A program made the translations under genes and the position numbers. Positions 51,394-60,355 of a stretch of DNA of 64,000 nt are shown one piece after another. The notes below the pieces were generated by a model, which saw only the letters and a program-made list of their open reading frames with translations, made no database searches and was not told the DNA's origin. This stretch comes from Flavobacteriales bacterium (GTDB lineage Bacteria > Bacteroidota > Bacteroidia > Flavobacteriales_F > PHOS-HE28). The stretch lies in the NCBI GenBank assembly GCA_020635655.1, contig JACJZI010000007.1, positions 168,724-232,723 of the forward strand. The letters are read 5' to 3'. Numbering within the stretch: the stretch's first letter is position 1; the number at the start of each line of letters is the position of its first letter.

Positions 51394-52599
51394 TCACAAG
51401 TTCTCCGGCAGCACCTTCACCAGGAGCCGCGCGTAGCTGTCGGGGAAGTAGCGCTTCAACACGGCCACGTAGTAGTTGTAGGGCTTGTGCTGGAAAAAGC
51501 TCGGGGGGGCCTTGTACACCGAACGGTCGATGAAAACGCCGTTCGCATCGCGCGGGTGGGCACGCATGATCGAATCATTGCCCAGGATGGTCGAGTCGCG
51601 CAGGACGAGCGGGTACGGAAAAGGGTCGAGCTCCACGCGACCCGGCATCCGCGCATAGTTCATTTCCTGGCGGAAGGGCGGCATCCGCACCTCTCCCACC
51701 GACCCGGTGATGCGCTTGGTGATCGAATTGCTGAAATACTGCGCCAGACCGGTGACCTTGCCGCTGAACATCTGGAAGAGCGCATCCCGTGCCGTACTCT
51801 TCAGGCTCGGACCCTGTCCCATCAACATCCCGGCGATACGCTGTGGGGCGAACAGGGACCCATCGTCATACGAAAGCGGCATCTTCGGAACAGGGTCATC
51901 GGGATTGACGATGCTGAAGCTCGACCCGTCGCGCGCACAGGCGCGTTCGTATTCGGCGACAAAGGCGGCATTGCCCACCATCGGGTTCGCGAACGCATAG
52001 GTCTTGAACCGAAGGTCCTCCGGCAGGCGCATGGGAGAGGACCTTTCGAGATAGGCGCGCATGAGCAGCGCCAGGGCGCCCCCCTGGCTGTGCCCGGTGA
52101 TCAGGATGTCGCGGATGCCCTGTTGATGCAACTTCAGCAGCTCGTCGACCACATCATCGGCGAGGAACCCGATGCCCAGCGTGTAGCCGGCGTGCACGGC
52201 AGCGGCCGTATCATCCGCCAGATCGTAATCAAAGGAACGCCCATCGATGTCGATGGTGCCGCGGGCGGGGATCATGGCCGAGTGGATGTTCTCCATCCAA
52301 CTGAGCGGATCGGCCGTGGACCCGCGGAACTCGATCACGCCCACTCCCCCCCTGCGGAAGACCTGGAACATGTTGTCCAATCCCCTGTCGAACGCAATGT
52401 ACACCCGTTCGTAACCGTCAGGTATCATCGCGTGATCGTCCCCGTACAGGTCCTTGAATGTGTGCGTCGTGCACAGCATCATCATGTCACGGGCCTCCGC
52501 GGGATCGAAGCCGGGACCGAAGTGGGCTCGAGCCACCTGCTCCGGCAGTGCGATCGCCAGCAGCGCAAGGCCAAGGATGGACATGGACCGGTGGTTCAT
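51394..52599 (-). CDS. Class 3 lipase-like exported hydrolase
   Basis: The 401-residue product has a signal peptide (LALLAIALPEQVARAH) and a lipase class 3 domain with nucleophile elbow ITGHSQGGALALL. Other family signs are VIEFRGSTADPLSWMENI before it and YAFANPMVGNAAFVAEYER and VNPDDPVPKMP after it, the last with the catalytic Asp region. Substrate is unknown, perhaps a lipid or ester. It is the first gene of a minus-strand run of three exported hydrolases; 115 bp separate it from the next. Confidence 0.88.
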   Translation of the reverse strand: MNHRSMSILGLALLAIALPEQVARAHFGPGFDPAEARDMMMLCTTHTFKDLYGDDHAMIPDGYERVYIAFDRGLDNMFQVFRRGGVGVIEFRGSTADPLSWMENIHSAMIPARGTIDIDGRSFDYDLADDTAAAVHAGYTLGIGFLADDVVDELLKLHQQGIRDILITGHSQGGALALLMRAYLERSSPMRLPEDLRFKTYAFANPMVGNAAFVAEYERACARDGSSFSIVNPDDPVPKMPLSYDDGSLFAPQRIAGMLMGQGPSLKSTARDALFQMFSGKVTGLAQYFSNSITKRITGSVGEVRMPPFRQEMNYARMPGRVELDPFPYPLVLRDSTILGNDSIMRAHPRDANGVFIDRSVYKAPPSFFQHKPYNYYVAVLKRYFPDSYARLLVKVLPENL

Positions 52600-52717
52600 G
52601 GTCTTTCCTGATCTGGAACGCCGGCAACAAAGAAAATCGTGTGCCGATCGACCAGCACCCCATGCCCCGTTGACTTATCAGCGTGCACGGGTGGAACGAT
52701 GCCGGTGATGCGGTACG

Positions 52718-52725
52718 TACCTTGG
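52718..52725 (+). promoter_or_regulatory. Candidate -7 box TACCTTGG
   Basis: Two mismatches to TAnnTTTG, 12 bp before the ATG of the next T9SS protein gene. Confidence 0.3.
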
Positions 52726-52737
52726 TGCGACCAAGCG

Positions 52738-54393
52738 ATGGAACGTACTTGCACCTTACTGGCCTGCGTGGTCGTGGCCGGGATCGCCAACGCGCAATGG
52801 ACCAACGACACCCTCCAGAACACCACCATCCGCGATGCGGCCCAGCAGCCCGCCGTGACCCCGCTCATGTGCGATGGACCCAACGGTTCCACCTATGTTT
52901 CCTGGTTCGAGACGCAGGGCGGGCAATACGTCCTGAAGATGCAGCGGCTGGACGCGGATGGCTATCTGCAATGGCAGAGCGATGGCCTGTTGATCAGCGA
53001 CCATCCCCAGAATTCGGCGCTCTTCCGGTACGACCTGGCCACGGACATCGATGGCAATGCGATCGTCGCCTTCCAGGATGAACGGTCCGGCCAATTGGAT
53101 ATCGTGGCCTACAAGATCGGTCCGGACGGCACATTCCTCTGGGGTGCGGACGGCATCGAACTAACTGCCCCCTCCAGTACGCAGGGACTCTCACCGGTGA
53201 TCGGGGTACTGACGAACAATGATGCCGTGATCGCCTGGAACGCCAACTCCGCGAACGGCTCGTGGGTGGCCCTGCAGCGCATCGATCCCATGGGCAATGT
53301 GGAGTGGACGGTACCCCACACGATCACCGGCAACTTCAACTACACAAGGCCCAAGGTGGTGCCGACCAGTTCAGGTGGATACATCCTGCATTACGTCCAG
53401 GAATCAGGTGGCGGCTTCCCGCCGCTCAGCACGATGTTCGCGCAACGGTCCGACGCCATGGACCAATCCATCTGGGGTCCCGTTCAGGTATCGAGCAGGA
53501 CGATCCCGTTCTTCTTCTTCCCCGAGCCTGTGGGCGATGGGCACGATGGCTACTATGTCGCCTTCCAGACGAGCAACCCGATCATCCCGTCGGAGAGCGA
53601 TACCTATCTGCAACGCGTGCGTGGCAATGGGACCACCTGGAGCACTGAGGGAACGGAGTTGCTGACAGGCACGACCACCCATCGCTTCCCGGCCGGTGCT
53701 GGCCTCATCGATGATGCCCACGGGGTGCTGGTCTCCTTGAAGGTCACCGATCAGGCCCAAAGCAGTTCAGGGATTTCGGTCCAGCGAAGTGACACCGCAG
53801 GGACGGTCCAGCTGGGCCCGAACGGGACCGAGGTCCTTCCCGTGAGCGCCAACTACTACGACCCGACCGACATGGCAACGACCACCGATGGTGGCATCCT
53901 CATCTACCGCGAGGGCGCGCAGAGCGATGGCCGGATCCGGGCGGTGCGCGTGGCGACCAATGGTGCCACCGTCTGGGCGCCCGCCATCCGAACGCTCTCC
54001 TCCGTTCCAGCCAACAAGGACGACATCGCCTGTGGTGGCCTTCGCAACGACCAGCTCGTAACGGTCTGGTCGGACGATCGCACGAACGATGGGATCTTTG
54101 CGCAGGACCTGACCGGTTCGGGAAGCATCGGACCGGTGGGGATCACCCAGTTCCACGAAGCGACCGAACTGATGCATCTCGTGACCGATCCCGCCGATCA
54201 TCCGGAGATCGTTCCATCGGACCCGCGTTCGGTGCTGGATCTGACGCTGTTCGATGCGAGCGGCCGTCGCGTACTTCAAGCCAGGATACGGGGAAGGTCA
54301 CGCATGGACGGATGGGACGTCCCCACGGGCATGTATCTGATCCGAGCGGTCACCGATCACGAAAGCACGACGCTCCGATGGTGCCGTCCGTGA
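52738..54393 (+). CDS. T9SS-exported beta-propeller-like protein
   Basis: The 551-residue product has a signal peptide (TLLACVVVAGIANAQ) and a run of beta-strand repeats with patterns such as DGNAIVAFQDERSGQLDIVA and DGGILIYREGAQSDGRIRAV, forming a beta-propeller-like body. The C-terminal ~65 residues (LDLTLFDASGRRVLQARIRG, VPTGMYLIRAV) are a T9SS sorting-like domain, though the PNP motif is missing. Function unknown. The ATG at 52738 begins the signal peptide. Its end overlaps the ABM-domain gene by 16 bases. Confidence 0.78.
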   Translation: MERTCTLLACVVVAGIANAQWTNDTLQNTTIRDAAQQPAVTPLMCDGPNGSTYVSWFETQGGQYVLKMQRLDADGYLQWQSDGLLISDHPQNSALFRYDLATDIDGNAIVAFQDERSGQLDIVAYKIGPDGTFLWGADGIELTAPSSTQGLSPVIGVLTNNDAVIAWNANSANGSWVALQRIDPMGNVEWTVPHTITGNFNYTRPKVVPTSSGGYILHYVQESGGGFPPLSTMFAQRSDAMDQSIWGPVQVSSRTIPFFFFPEPVGDGHDGYYVAFQTSNPIIPSESDTYLQRVRGNGTTWSTEGTELLTGTTTHRFPAGAGLIDDAHGVLVSLKVTDQAQSSSGISVQRSDTAGTVQLGPNGTEVLPVSANYYDPTDMATTTDGGILIYREGAQSDGRIRAVRVATNGATVWAPAIRTLSSVPANKDDIACGGLRNDQLVTVWSDDRTNDGIFAQDLTGSGSIGPVGITQFHEATELMHLVTDPADHPEIVPSDPRSVLDLTLFDASGRRVLQARIRGRSRMDGWDVPTGMYLIRAVTDHESTTLRWCRP

Positions 54394-54746
54394 ACCCCGC
54401 TCCCGAAAGCCGGGAGGTGCACTGGGTGAAGGGCGTCGCCCCGGAACCACCCTACTATGCGTCGATCTTCAGCACCCGGAAAATGGTGCACCGACCAGGC
54501 TATGCGGAGATGGATGAAGCGACGATGAAAGCGGCCGCCGGGCAGGATGGTCATCTCGGCCACCAGGTCGTGCACGATGGCGACCGGACGATCTTCATCT
54601 CCTACTGGCGCGACATGGACGCGATCCGCGCATGGGGCGCGCACGCGCTGCACAGGCAGGCGAAGGAGAAAGGGCGGACCGGGTGGTATGCCTGGTATCG
54701 GAGCGAGATCGTCCGCGTGGAGCACGCCACCGAGTTCCTCCGCTGA
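54378..54746 (+). CDS. ABM superfamily (antibiotic biosynthesis monooxygenase-like) protein
   Basis: The 122-residue product is a single ferredoxin-like ABM domain: YYASIFSTRK, GHLGHQVVHDGDRTIFISYW, AIRAWGAHALHRQAKEKG and WYAWYRSEIVRVEHATEF. Such proteins include quinol monooxygenases and heme oxygenases, but many have no assigned activity. It starts inside the previous T9SS gene and stops where the convergent enoyl-CoA hydratase gene stops (TGATCA). Confidence 0.82.
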   Translation: MVPSVNPAPESREVHWVKGVAPEPPYYASIFSTRKMVHRPGYAEMDEATMKAAAGQDGHLGHQVVHDGDRTIFISYWRDMDAIRAWGAHALHRQAKEKGRTGWYAWYRSEIVRVEHATEFLR

Positions 54747-55517
54747 TCAGCGACCCGCCGCCTTCTTCTTGAACGCGGCGATGGCGTTCGCGGTGAATTC
54801 CGAGAGGACCAACCGGCCGCTGACCTTCGCACGTTCCAGCAGCAGGGTATCCCAATCCTCCGTACCCCGCCACATCACGCGTTTCAGTTCGGCCATCGCG
54901 TCGGGGCCGTAGCCGGCGAGCGACCGGGCGTGCTCGTGCACCGCGTTGTCCAGTTCGGCGTGCAGGTCGAACACTTCGCCGTAAAGGCCATGCTCCCTGC
55001 ACCAATGGGCATCGCGCCAGGTATCCGGGGTGATGGACATGGTCCCGAACGCGGCGTTCCCCATGCGTCGCTCCACGGCGGGCCCGACGACGAAGGGTCC
55101 GATGCCGATGGCCAGTTCGCTGAGCCTCGCGCTCGCGCTCACATGGGCGTAGGTCATGTCGCAGGCCGCGGCCAGCCCCACTCCTCCTCCAACGGCCCTG
55201 GCGTGCACCCGGCCGATCACGAAGCACCGCGACCGGCGGATCGCGTTGATCACCATCGCGAAGCCACTGAAGAAGGCGGTACCCTTCGCCTCATCATCGA
55301 TCGCGAGCAGTTCGTCAAAGCTGGCCCCCGCGCAAAAGGCCTTCTCGCCTTCACTGCGAAGCACCAGGACACGCACCGCGGGATCCCCGCCCGCATCATC
55401 GATGGCCGTGGCGATGGCCCGAAGGATATGTCCGGGCAGACTGTTGCTCCTGGGGTGGTGAAAGCTGATCGTGGCGATCGCATCGATCACTTCGGTCCTG
55501 ACATAGCCGTCATCCAT
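54747..55517 (-). CDS. Enoyl-CoA hydratase/isomerase family protein
   Basis: The 256-residue product has the crotonase fold: FHHPRSNSLPGHILRAIATA, the oxyanion segment CAGASFDELL, and HARAVGGGVGLAAACDMTYA. In place of the two catalytic Glu residues of hydratases the sequence has Ser and Gly/Pro types (ELAIGIGPFVVGP), so activity could be that of an isomerase, hydrolase or other crotonase. The ATG at 55517 is the family-like start; the longer frame upstream is a shadow. It is divergent from the SpoIIE gene. Confidence 0.85.
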   Translation of the reverse strand: MDDGYVRTEVIDAIATISFHHPRSNSLPGHILRAIATAIDDAGGDPAVRVLVLRSEGEKAFCAGASFDELLAIDDEAKGTAFFSGFAMVINAIRRSRCFVIGRVHARAVGGGVGLAAACDMTYAHVSASARLSELAIGIGPFVVGPAVERRMGNAAFGTMSITPDTWRDAHWCREHGLYGEVFDLHAELDNAVHEHARSLAGYGPDAMAELKRVMWRGTEDWDTLLLERAKVSGRLVLSEFTANAIAAFKKKAAGR

Positions 55518-55632
55518 GGTCTTTCCGCCACGCGATCGGACGCGGACGCGCGGCGAAGATCGCCACTGGGCGGATAACCAACAGGTGCCGGACCACGTAG
55601 GAACGCCGGCCCATGGACCTCGTGGGTGTCCG

Positions 55633-57102
55633 ATGTCATTGTTCCACCGTTTGCCCACCTCCCGGAAGGTCCTCCTTGCGATCTACGCGCTGGTGCTGAC
55701 CCTCTGCACCGGCTTCATCGCCTGGTCGCACGACAGTACCTACTCCTCCCTTCGGAACGCGTCCCTGACGCATCTGGGGAGCATCACCTCCACATTGGCC
55801 GGCCAGATCGAAGGTTCGCACGTGCAGCGGTTGTTGGACAAGTACGGCTCGCGTGGATCGGTGATCAAGAACACGCAGGACGCCTGGTACTATGTGATCC
55901 ACGACCACCTGCGGAAGGCGGCCGTGAAGAACGGCCTGGAACGTCCGGTGCTGGTCCTGAGCTATGACAGTCTCGATCAGGAGTTGCAGATCGTAGCCAC
56001 GAGCGACGACAAACCCCGGTTCAGGGAGCGCTTCGACAAGGGACAGGGCCATCTGCTCGGTGGCTATTTCAAGGGGGGGCGGGTGGATCCCGAGCAAGCG
56101 AGCGCCCTGGGCGACCTGATGGCCTTCGACACCATCGTGGACGGCAAGGGCCGGGTCGCCGGCATCGTGCTGGCGGAAACGCCCCTGGCCGCCGTTCATG
56201 CCGAAGCGATCCACCAGCTATGGCGCAATATCGCGGTCACCGTGGGTGCCTTCCTTCTCCTGGGTCTGTTGTTGTTCACGTCGGTGGGGCGCTGGCTGCG
56301 CCAACAGGAGAGGGACCATTCGGACCTGCTCGCCCGGCACGGTCATGTGACCGACAGCATTCAATACGTGCGGAAGATCCAGAACGCATTGATCCCCTCA
56401 CCCGAGGTCTATGCCGCCCAGTTCCGCGACTTCTTCGTCATGCATCGTCCCAAGGACCTTGTTTCCGGTGATTTCCACTGGTACCATCGCATCGGTCCCG
56501 ACCGCTGCCTCGTGGCCGCTGCCGATTGCACCGGCCATGGATTGCCCGGGGCCATGCTGGCAGGTATCGGCTGCTCCCTGCTGAACGAGCTGGTGACCAC
56601 GGCACCGGAACGGGATCCCTCCGAACTGCTCCACCTGCTGAACCAACGGCTGATCGAGACGCTTCACCAGCAGGGCCGCCGATTGGGTGCGGGAGACGGA
56701 ATGGACGTCGCCCTTTGCCGGATCGACCGGGCGACCAATGAAGTGCTTTTCGCCGGTGCCTTCCGCCCGCTCTACTGGGTCCATCAGGGCCAGCTCACCG
56801 TGATCAATGGTGATCGTCGGCCCATCGGTGGAGCGCACCATGGCGATGACCGCCACTTCACCTGCCACCGTCTCTCGGTGAAGCAGGGGGACCGCCTGTA
56901 CCTCTTCAGCGACGGTTACATCGACCAGCTCGGAGGGCCCGAGCATCAACGCTTCATGACCAAGCGGTTCGATGATCTGGTGATGCACCACCAGCATCTG
57001 CCGTTGCGCGATCAAGGTGAAGTGCTCGAGCGGGCCTTCCTCGATTGGAAGGGGGCCACCGAGCAGGTGGACGATGTCTGCGTGCTGGGCCTGGAGGTCT
57101 GA
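55633..57102 (+). CDS. Membrane-bound SpoIIE-type serine phosphatase
   Basis: The 489-residue product has a membrane helix (about 14-34), an extracytoplasmic sensor domain of about 165 residues, a second helix (about 200-220), and a PPM-type SpoIIE phosphatase domain. The signature residues are SGDFHWYH, AAADCTGHGLPGAMLAG, LFSDGYIDQLGG, and the final DDVCVLGLEV; all metal-binding Asp positions are there. Such proteins dephosphorylate anti-sigma-factor antagonists and so act in partner-switching. No partner is adjacent. The ATG at 55633 starts directly before the first helix. Confidence 0.9.
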   Translation: MSLFHRLPTSRKVLLAIYALVLTLCTGFIAWSHDSTYSSLRNASLTHLGSITSTLAGQIEGSHVQRLLDKYGSRGSVIKNTQDAWYYVIHDHLRKAAVKNGLERPVLVLSYDSLDQELQIVATSDDKPRFRERFDKGQGHLLGGYFKGGRVDPEQASALGDLMAFDTIVDGKGRVAGIVLAETPLAAVHAEAIHQLWRNIAVTVGAFLLLGLLLFTSVGRWLRQQERDHSDLLARHGHVTDSIQYVRKIQNALIPSPEVYAAQFRDFFVMHRPKDLVSGDFHWYHRIGPDRCLVAAADCTGHGLPGAMLAGIGCSLLNELVTTAPERDPSELLHLLNQRLIETLHQQGRRLGAGDGMDVALCRIDRATNEVLFAGAFRPLYWVHQGQLTVINGDRRPIGGAHHGDDRHFTCHRLSVKQGDRLYLFSDGYIDQLGGPEHQRFMTKRFDDLVMHHQHLPLRDQGEVLERAFLDWKGATEQVDDVCVLGLEV

Positions 57103-57142
57103 CACCCGCTCCGACCGTAGCATCGCGCGTCCCGAGGCCTTC

Positions 57143-57150
57143 TATATTTG
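57143..57150 (+). promoter_or_regulatory. Candidate -7 box TATATTTG
   Basis: Perfect match to TAnnTTTG, 34 bp before the DUF349 protein ATG. Confidence 0.6.
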
Positions 57151-57184
57151 GGCATGCGGACAGGAACAGCGCCGCATTCGACAC

Positions 57185-58930
57185 ATGACGACCAAAGCGG
57201 AGCTGATCGCCCGGATGGAGGTCCTGCTTCAACAGGAGGACCTGGAACAGACCGCCGACCAGGTGGATGGCGTGAAGGAGAGCTATGAAGCGCTCGTGGC
57301 CGACGCGCATGAAAAGGCAAGGCAGGCCGAGGGCGATCCCGATGAAGGTGAAGAGGCGGCCCCGGATGCCCCGGTGACCGGTCCGATCGAATCGGCCACG
57401 CTCTCCGACGAAGAGGACAAACGGTTCAAGCAGCTGCTCGATGCCTTCAACCAGAAGGTGAACGAGGTGCAGCGCAGGAAGGCCCGCGAGGAAGCCGAGA
57501 ACCTGGAGGCCAAGCAGGCCATCATGGCCGAGCTGAGGGAGGTGATCGCCCATGAGGAGAACATCGGCAACGCCTTCCAACGGTTCAAGGACCTGCAGGA
57601 AAAATGGAAGGGGATCGGTCCTGTTCCGCAACACACCTATCGGGACCTGCAGCGCGACTATGGCCATCTGCTCGATGAGTTCTTCTACCACATCCGCATC
57701 TACAAGGAACTGCGGGACCACGACCTCAAGAAGAACACCGCACTGAAGCGTGCGCTCATCGCGGACATGGAGGCCGTGCAGCGCGTGGACAGCGTGAAGG
57801 AGGCTGAGATGCTGGTGAAGGAATACCAGGAGAAGTGGCACCAGATCGGACCGGTCGTGAAGGAGGAATGGGAGGAGGTGCGGGACGCCTTCTGGAACGC
57901 CACACGCGTGGTCTACGAACGGATCCATGAATACTACAAGGCCCGTCGGGCCGAGCACGAGACCAATCTCGCGGCCAAGCAGAACCTGGTGGAGAAGGTG
58001 AACGAGCTGACGGCACGCACCGCGGATGCCGGCGCCAAGGAGTGGAAGACCCTCACCGAGAACGTGCTCGAACTGCAGAATGCCTGGAAGGGCATCGGTT
58101 TCGCCACGAAAAAGGAGAACGAACGCGTGTGGAAGGAGTTCCGTTCGGCCTGCAACGCGTTCTTCGATGCCAAGAAGACCTTCTTCGACAAGGTCCGGGA
58201 ACAATACCGCGAGGTGCGTGAGAAAAAGCAGGCCCTGTTGACGGAAGCGATCGCATTGAAGGACAGCACCGAATGGCGGAGCACGGCGGACCGATTGAAA
58301 CAACTGCAACAGGAATGGCGCGCGACGGGCTCCGCCGGGCCTCGCGACGAACAAAAGCTCTGGGCCCGGTTCCGCGAGGCGTGCGATGCGTTCTTCTCCG
58401 CCCGGAAAGCCAACTTCGACAAGCTGGATGCCGAGCAGTCGGAAAATCTCAAGGCCCGTGAGGACCTGCTCCAGGAGATCGGAAGCTTCGAGCTGAGCGG
58501 CGATCGCAACAAGGACATCGAAGCCCTCAAGGAATTCAGCAAACGCTGGCTGGAGAGCGGGCGCGTCTCACCCAGGAAGTACGAGGCGCTCTTCGAACGT
58601 TACAAGGATGGCATGGACAACCTCTATGGCCGATTGAAACTGGAGGCCGACGAACGCCGCCGCATGCAGTTCCAGGGCCATATCGAAGGACTGAAGGGCG
58701 GGCCCGATGCCTCCTCCCGGATCGAACGCGAGACACGCATCATCAAACGCAAGATCCAGGAGCTCGAGAACGAACTGCTCCAGTTCGAGAACAAGATGGG
58801 CATGTTCAATTTCAAGAGCGCCGCGGGCGAGGCCATGCGCAAGGAGCTCGAGAAAAAGGCCGACCGCACGCGCCGCGAGGTGGAACGCCTGCGCGACCAA
58901 CACAAGCAGCTGATGCGCGAACTGCGCTGA
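57185..58930 (+). CDS. DUF349 repeat protein
   Basis: The 581-residue product is almost wholly helical and coiled-coil, with four to five DUF349 repeats of ~75 residues: each has LxxxWKxIGP or LQQEWRATGSA, then RFREACDAFFxARK. The N-terminus (residues 1-80) has an acidic stretch. DUF349 proteins are cytoplasmic, common in Bacteroidota and of unknown function. The ATG at 57185 is favoured by a perfect -7 box and by an alternative ATG at 57154 being in another frame. Confidence 0.92.
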   Translation: MTTKAELIARMEVLLQQEDLEQTADQVDGVKESYEALVADAHEKARQAEGDPDEGEEAAPDAPVTGPIESATLSDEEDKRFKQLLDAFNQKVNEVQRRKAREEAENLEAKQAIMAELREVIAHEENIGNAFQRFKDLQEKWKGIGPVPQHTYRDLQRDYGHLLDEFFYHIRIYKELRDHDLKKNTALKRALIADMEAVQRVDSVKEAEMLVKEYQEKWHQIGPVVKEEWEEVRDAFWNATRVVYERIHEYYKARRAEHETNLAAKQNLVEKVNELTARTADAGAKEWKTLTENVLELQNAWKGIGFATKKENERVWKEFRSACNAFFDAKKTFFDKVREQYREVREKKQALLTEAIALKDSTEWRSTADRLKQLQQEWRATGSAGPRDEQKLWARFREACDAFFSARKANFDKLDAEQSENLKAREDLLQEIGSFELSGDRNKDIEALKEFSKRWLESGRVSPRKYEALFERYKDGMDNLYGRLKLEADERRRMQFQGHIEGLKGGPDASSRIERETRIIKRKIQELENELLQFENKMGMFNFKSAAGEAMRKELEKKADRTRREVERLRDQHKQLMRELR

Positions 58931-58934
58931 ACCC

Positions 58935-59354
58935 GTGGACCCGCGCCTTGTCCAACGCATCGAAGTGCCCATCGCCTGGGGGGAGCAGGACCTGTTCGGC
59001 CATCTGAACAACGTGGTCTTCCTGCGTTACTTCGAGTCCGCCCGGATGCACTACCTCGAACGCATCGGCGTGCTCGCTTTGCACCGTGAAAGGAACATCG
59101 GGGTGATCCTCGCGCACACCGCCATCGATTTCCGCAAGCCCGTCGTCTGGCCACAGACCCTGACCGTGCGCACCGGCACGACCCGTGTCGGGAACACGAG
59201 CTTCACGATGGGTTACGCCATCCACGATGAGGCGGGCGACCTGGTCGCCGAAGGGAACAGCGTGCAGGTGATGTACGATTACGACAAGGCCGCCAAGATG
59301 CCCATACCCATGCCCGTACAGGAAGCGATCGCCAAGATCCAACGGTCCCTATGA
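58935..59354 (+). CDS. Acyl-CoA thioesterase (4HBT)
   Basis: The 139-residue product has the hot-dog hydrolase signature WGEQDLFGHLNNVVFLRYFE, matching the RWGDxDxxGHVNN pattern with Asp at the catalytic place. It is distinct from the thioesterase at 23542. The GTG start at 58935 lies four bases after the DUF349 stop. Its stop overlaps the start of the DUF6265 lipoprotein gene (ATGA), so these genes form an operon. Confidence 0.88.
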   Translation: MDPRLVQRIEVPIAWGEQDLFGHLNNVVFLRYFESARMHYLERIGVLALHRERNIGVILAHTAIDFRKPVVWPQTLTVRTGTTRVGNTSFTMGYAIHDEAGDLVAEGNSVQVMYDYDKAAKMPIPMPVQEAIAKIQRSL

Positions 59355-59881
59355 CGCGATCCCAACTCCGGGGCATTTGCCTCCCGGCCCTGCTCGCCCT
59401 CTGCGCGTGCGGGCCTCACCGGCCCGATCATGAGGCCCCCCTGCCGGATGCGCCGCTCCCCGCTGCGGTGCGTCCCTACCTGGACCTGGTGGGCTCCTGG
59501 GTCGACACCACCACGAGCGATCATCTGGACTTCCACGAACAATGGGTACATGCCGGCGGTGCGGGGCTCATCGGGCATGGCTATGTGCTCTCCGGCAACG
59601 ACACGGTCTTCATCGAGGACCTCGCCCTGGGTTGGTCCGACAATGGCAACGCCACGTATTCCGCACGGATACGCTCGCAGAACAAGGGCAAATGGGTGCC
59701 CTTCCGCGGGCGCGCCCACGGTGACACCCTGATCTTCACCAACCCAACGCACGACTTCCCGAAGCGCATCGCATACATACGCGTACCGTCGGGCTGGTCG
59801 GTCCGGGTCAGCGGCAGGGAGAGCGCCGGACCACGAACGGAGCGGTTCGAGTTGCAGCGTGCACCCGGTCACGACATGTGA
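59351..59881 (+). CDS. DUF6265 family lipoprotein
   Basis: The 176-residue product has a lipoprotein signal (LLALCAC; lipobox ALCAC) and a DUF6265 domain from about residue 45: LDLVGSWVDTT, NDTVFIEDLAL, GKWVPFRGRA and FTNPTHDFPKRIAYIR. The family is a lipocalin-like fold of unknown ligand. It is translationally coupled to the upstream thioesterase. Confidence 0.85.
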   Translation: MTRSQLRGICLPALLALCACGPHRPDHEAPLPDAPLPAAVRPYLDLVGSWVDTTTSDHLDFHEQWVHAGGAGLIGHGYVLSGNDTVFIEDLALGWSDNGNATYSARIRSQNKGKWVPFRGRAHGDTLIFTNPTHDFPKRIAYIRVPSGWSVRVSGRESAGPRTERFELQRAPGHDM

Positions 59882-59927
59882 AGGATCCTTGCGACCTTCG
59901 TCACAGCAATAACCAAAACCGAAGATC

Positions 59928-60341
59928 ATGGGCATGCTCAAGGAGTTCAAGGAGTTCGCGATGCGCGGCAACGTGGTGGACATGGCCGTTGGTATCGTGA
60001 TCGGCGGAGCGTTCGGGAAGATCGTCTCCTCGTTCGTCAATGACGTATTGATGCCACCCATCGGGTTGGCCCTGGGTGGGATGGACTTCAGCAAGATGAG
60101 CATGGAACTCCAGCCCGCCGTCATCGAGAACGGTGAGGTGGTGAAGGAGGCCGTGATGCTGAACTATGGCCTGTTCATCAATACGGTGATCGACTTCATC
60201 ATCGTCGCGTTCGCCATCTTCATGGTGGTGAAGGCGATGAACAGCATGAAGAAGAAGGAGGAGGCCGCGCCGACCGCACCGCCGGAGCCGAGCAGTACCG
60301 ACAAGCTCCTGATGGAGATCCGCGATTCCCTGAAGAAATAG
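59928..60341 (+). CDS. mscL: Large-conductance mechanosensitive channel
   Basis: The 137-residue product is the homopentameric channel that opens under membrane tension on osmotic downshock. It starts with the family N-terminus (LKEFKEFAMRGNVVDMAVGI), has TM1 (about 17-40) with the gate glycines/valines, a periplasmic loop, and TM2 (about 80-104), then a charged C-terminal helix. Length is normal (E. coli 136). It stands 46 bp after the DUF6265 gene and ends near a bidirectional terminator. Confidence 0.97.
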   Translation: MGMLKEFKEFAMRGNVVDMAVGIVIGGAFGKIVSSFVNDVLMPPIGLALGGMDFSKMSMELQPAVIENGEVVKEAVMLNYGLFINTVIDFIIVAFAIFMVVKAMNSMKKKEEAAPTAPPEPSSTDKLLMEIRDSLKK

Positions 60342-60355
60342 GACGGGCTTCGCCC

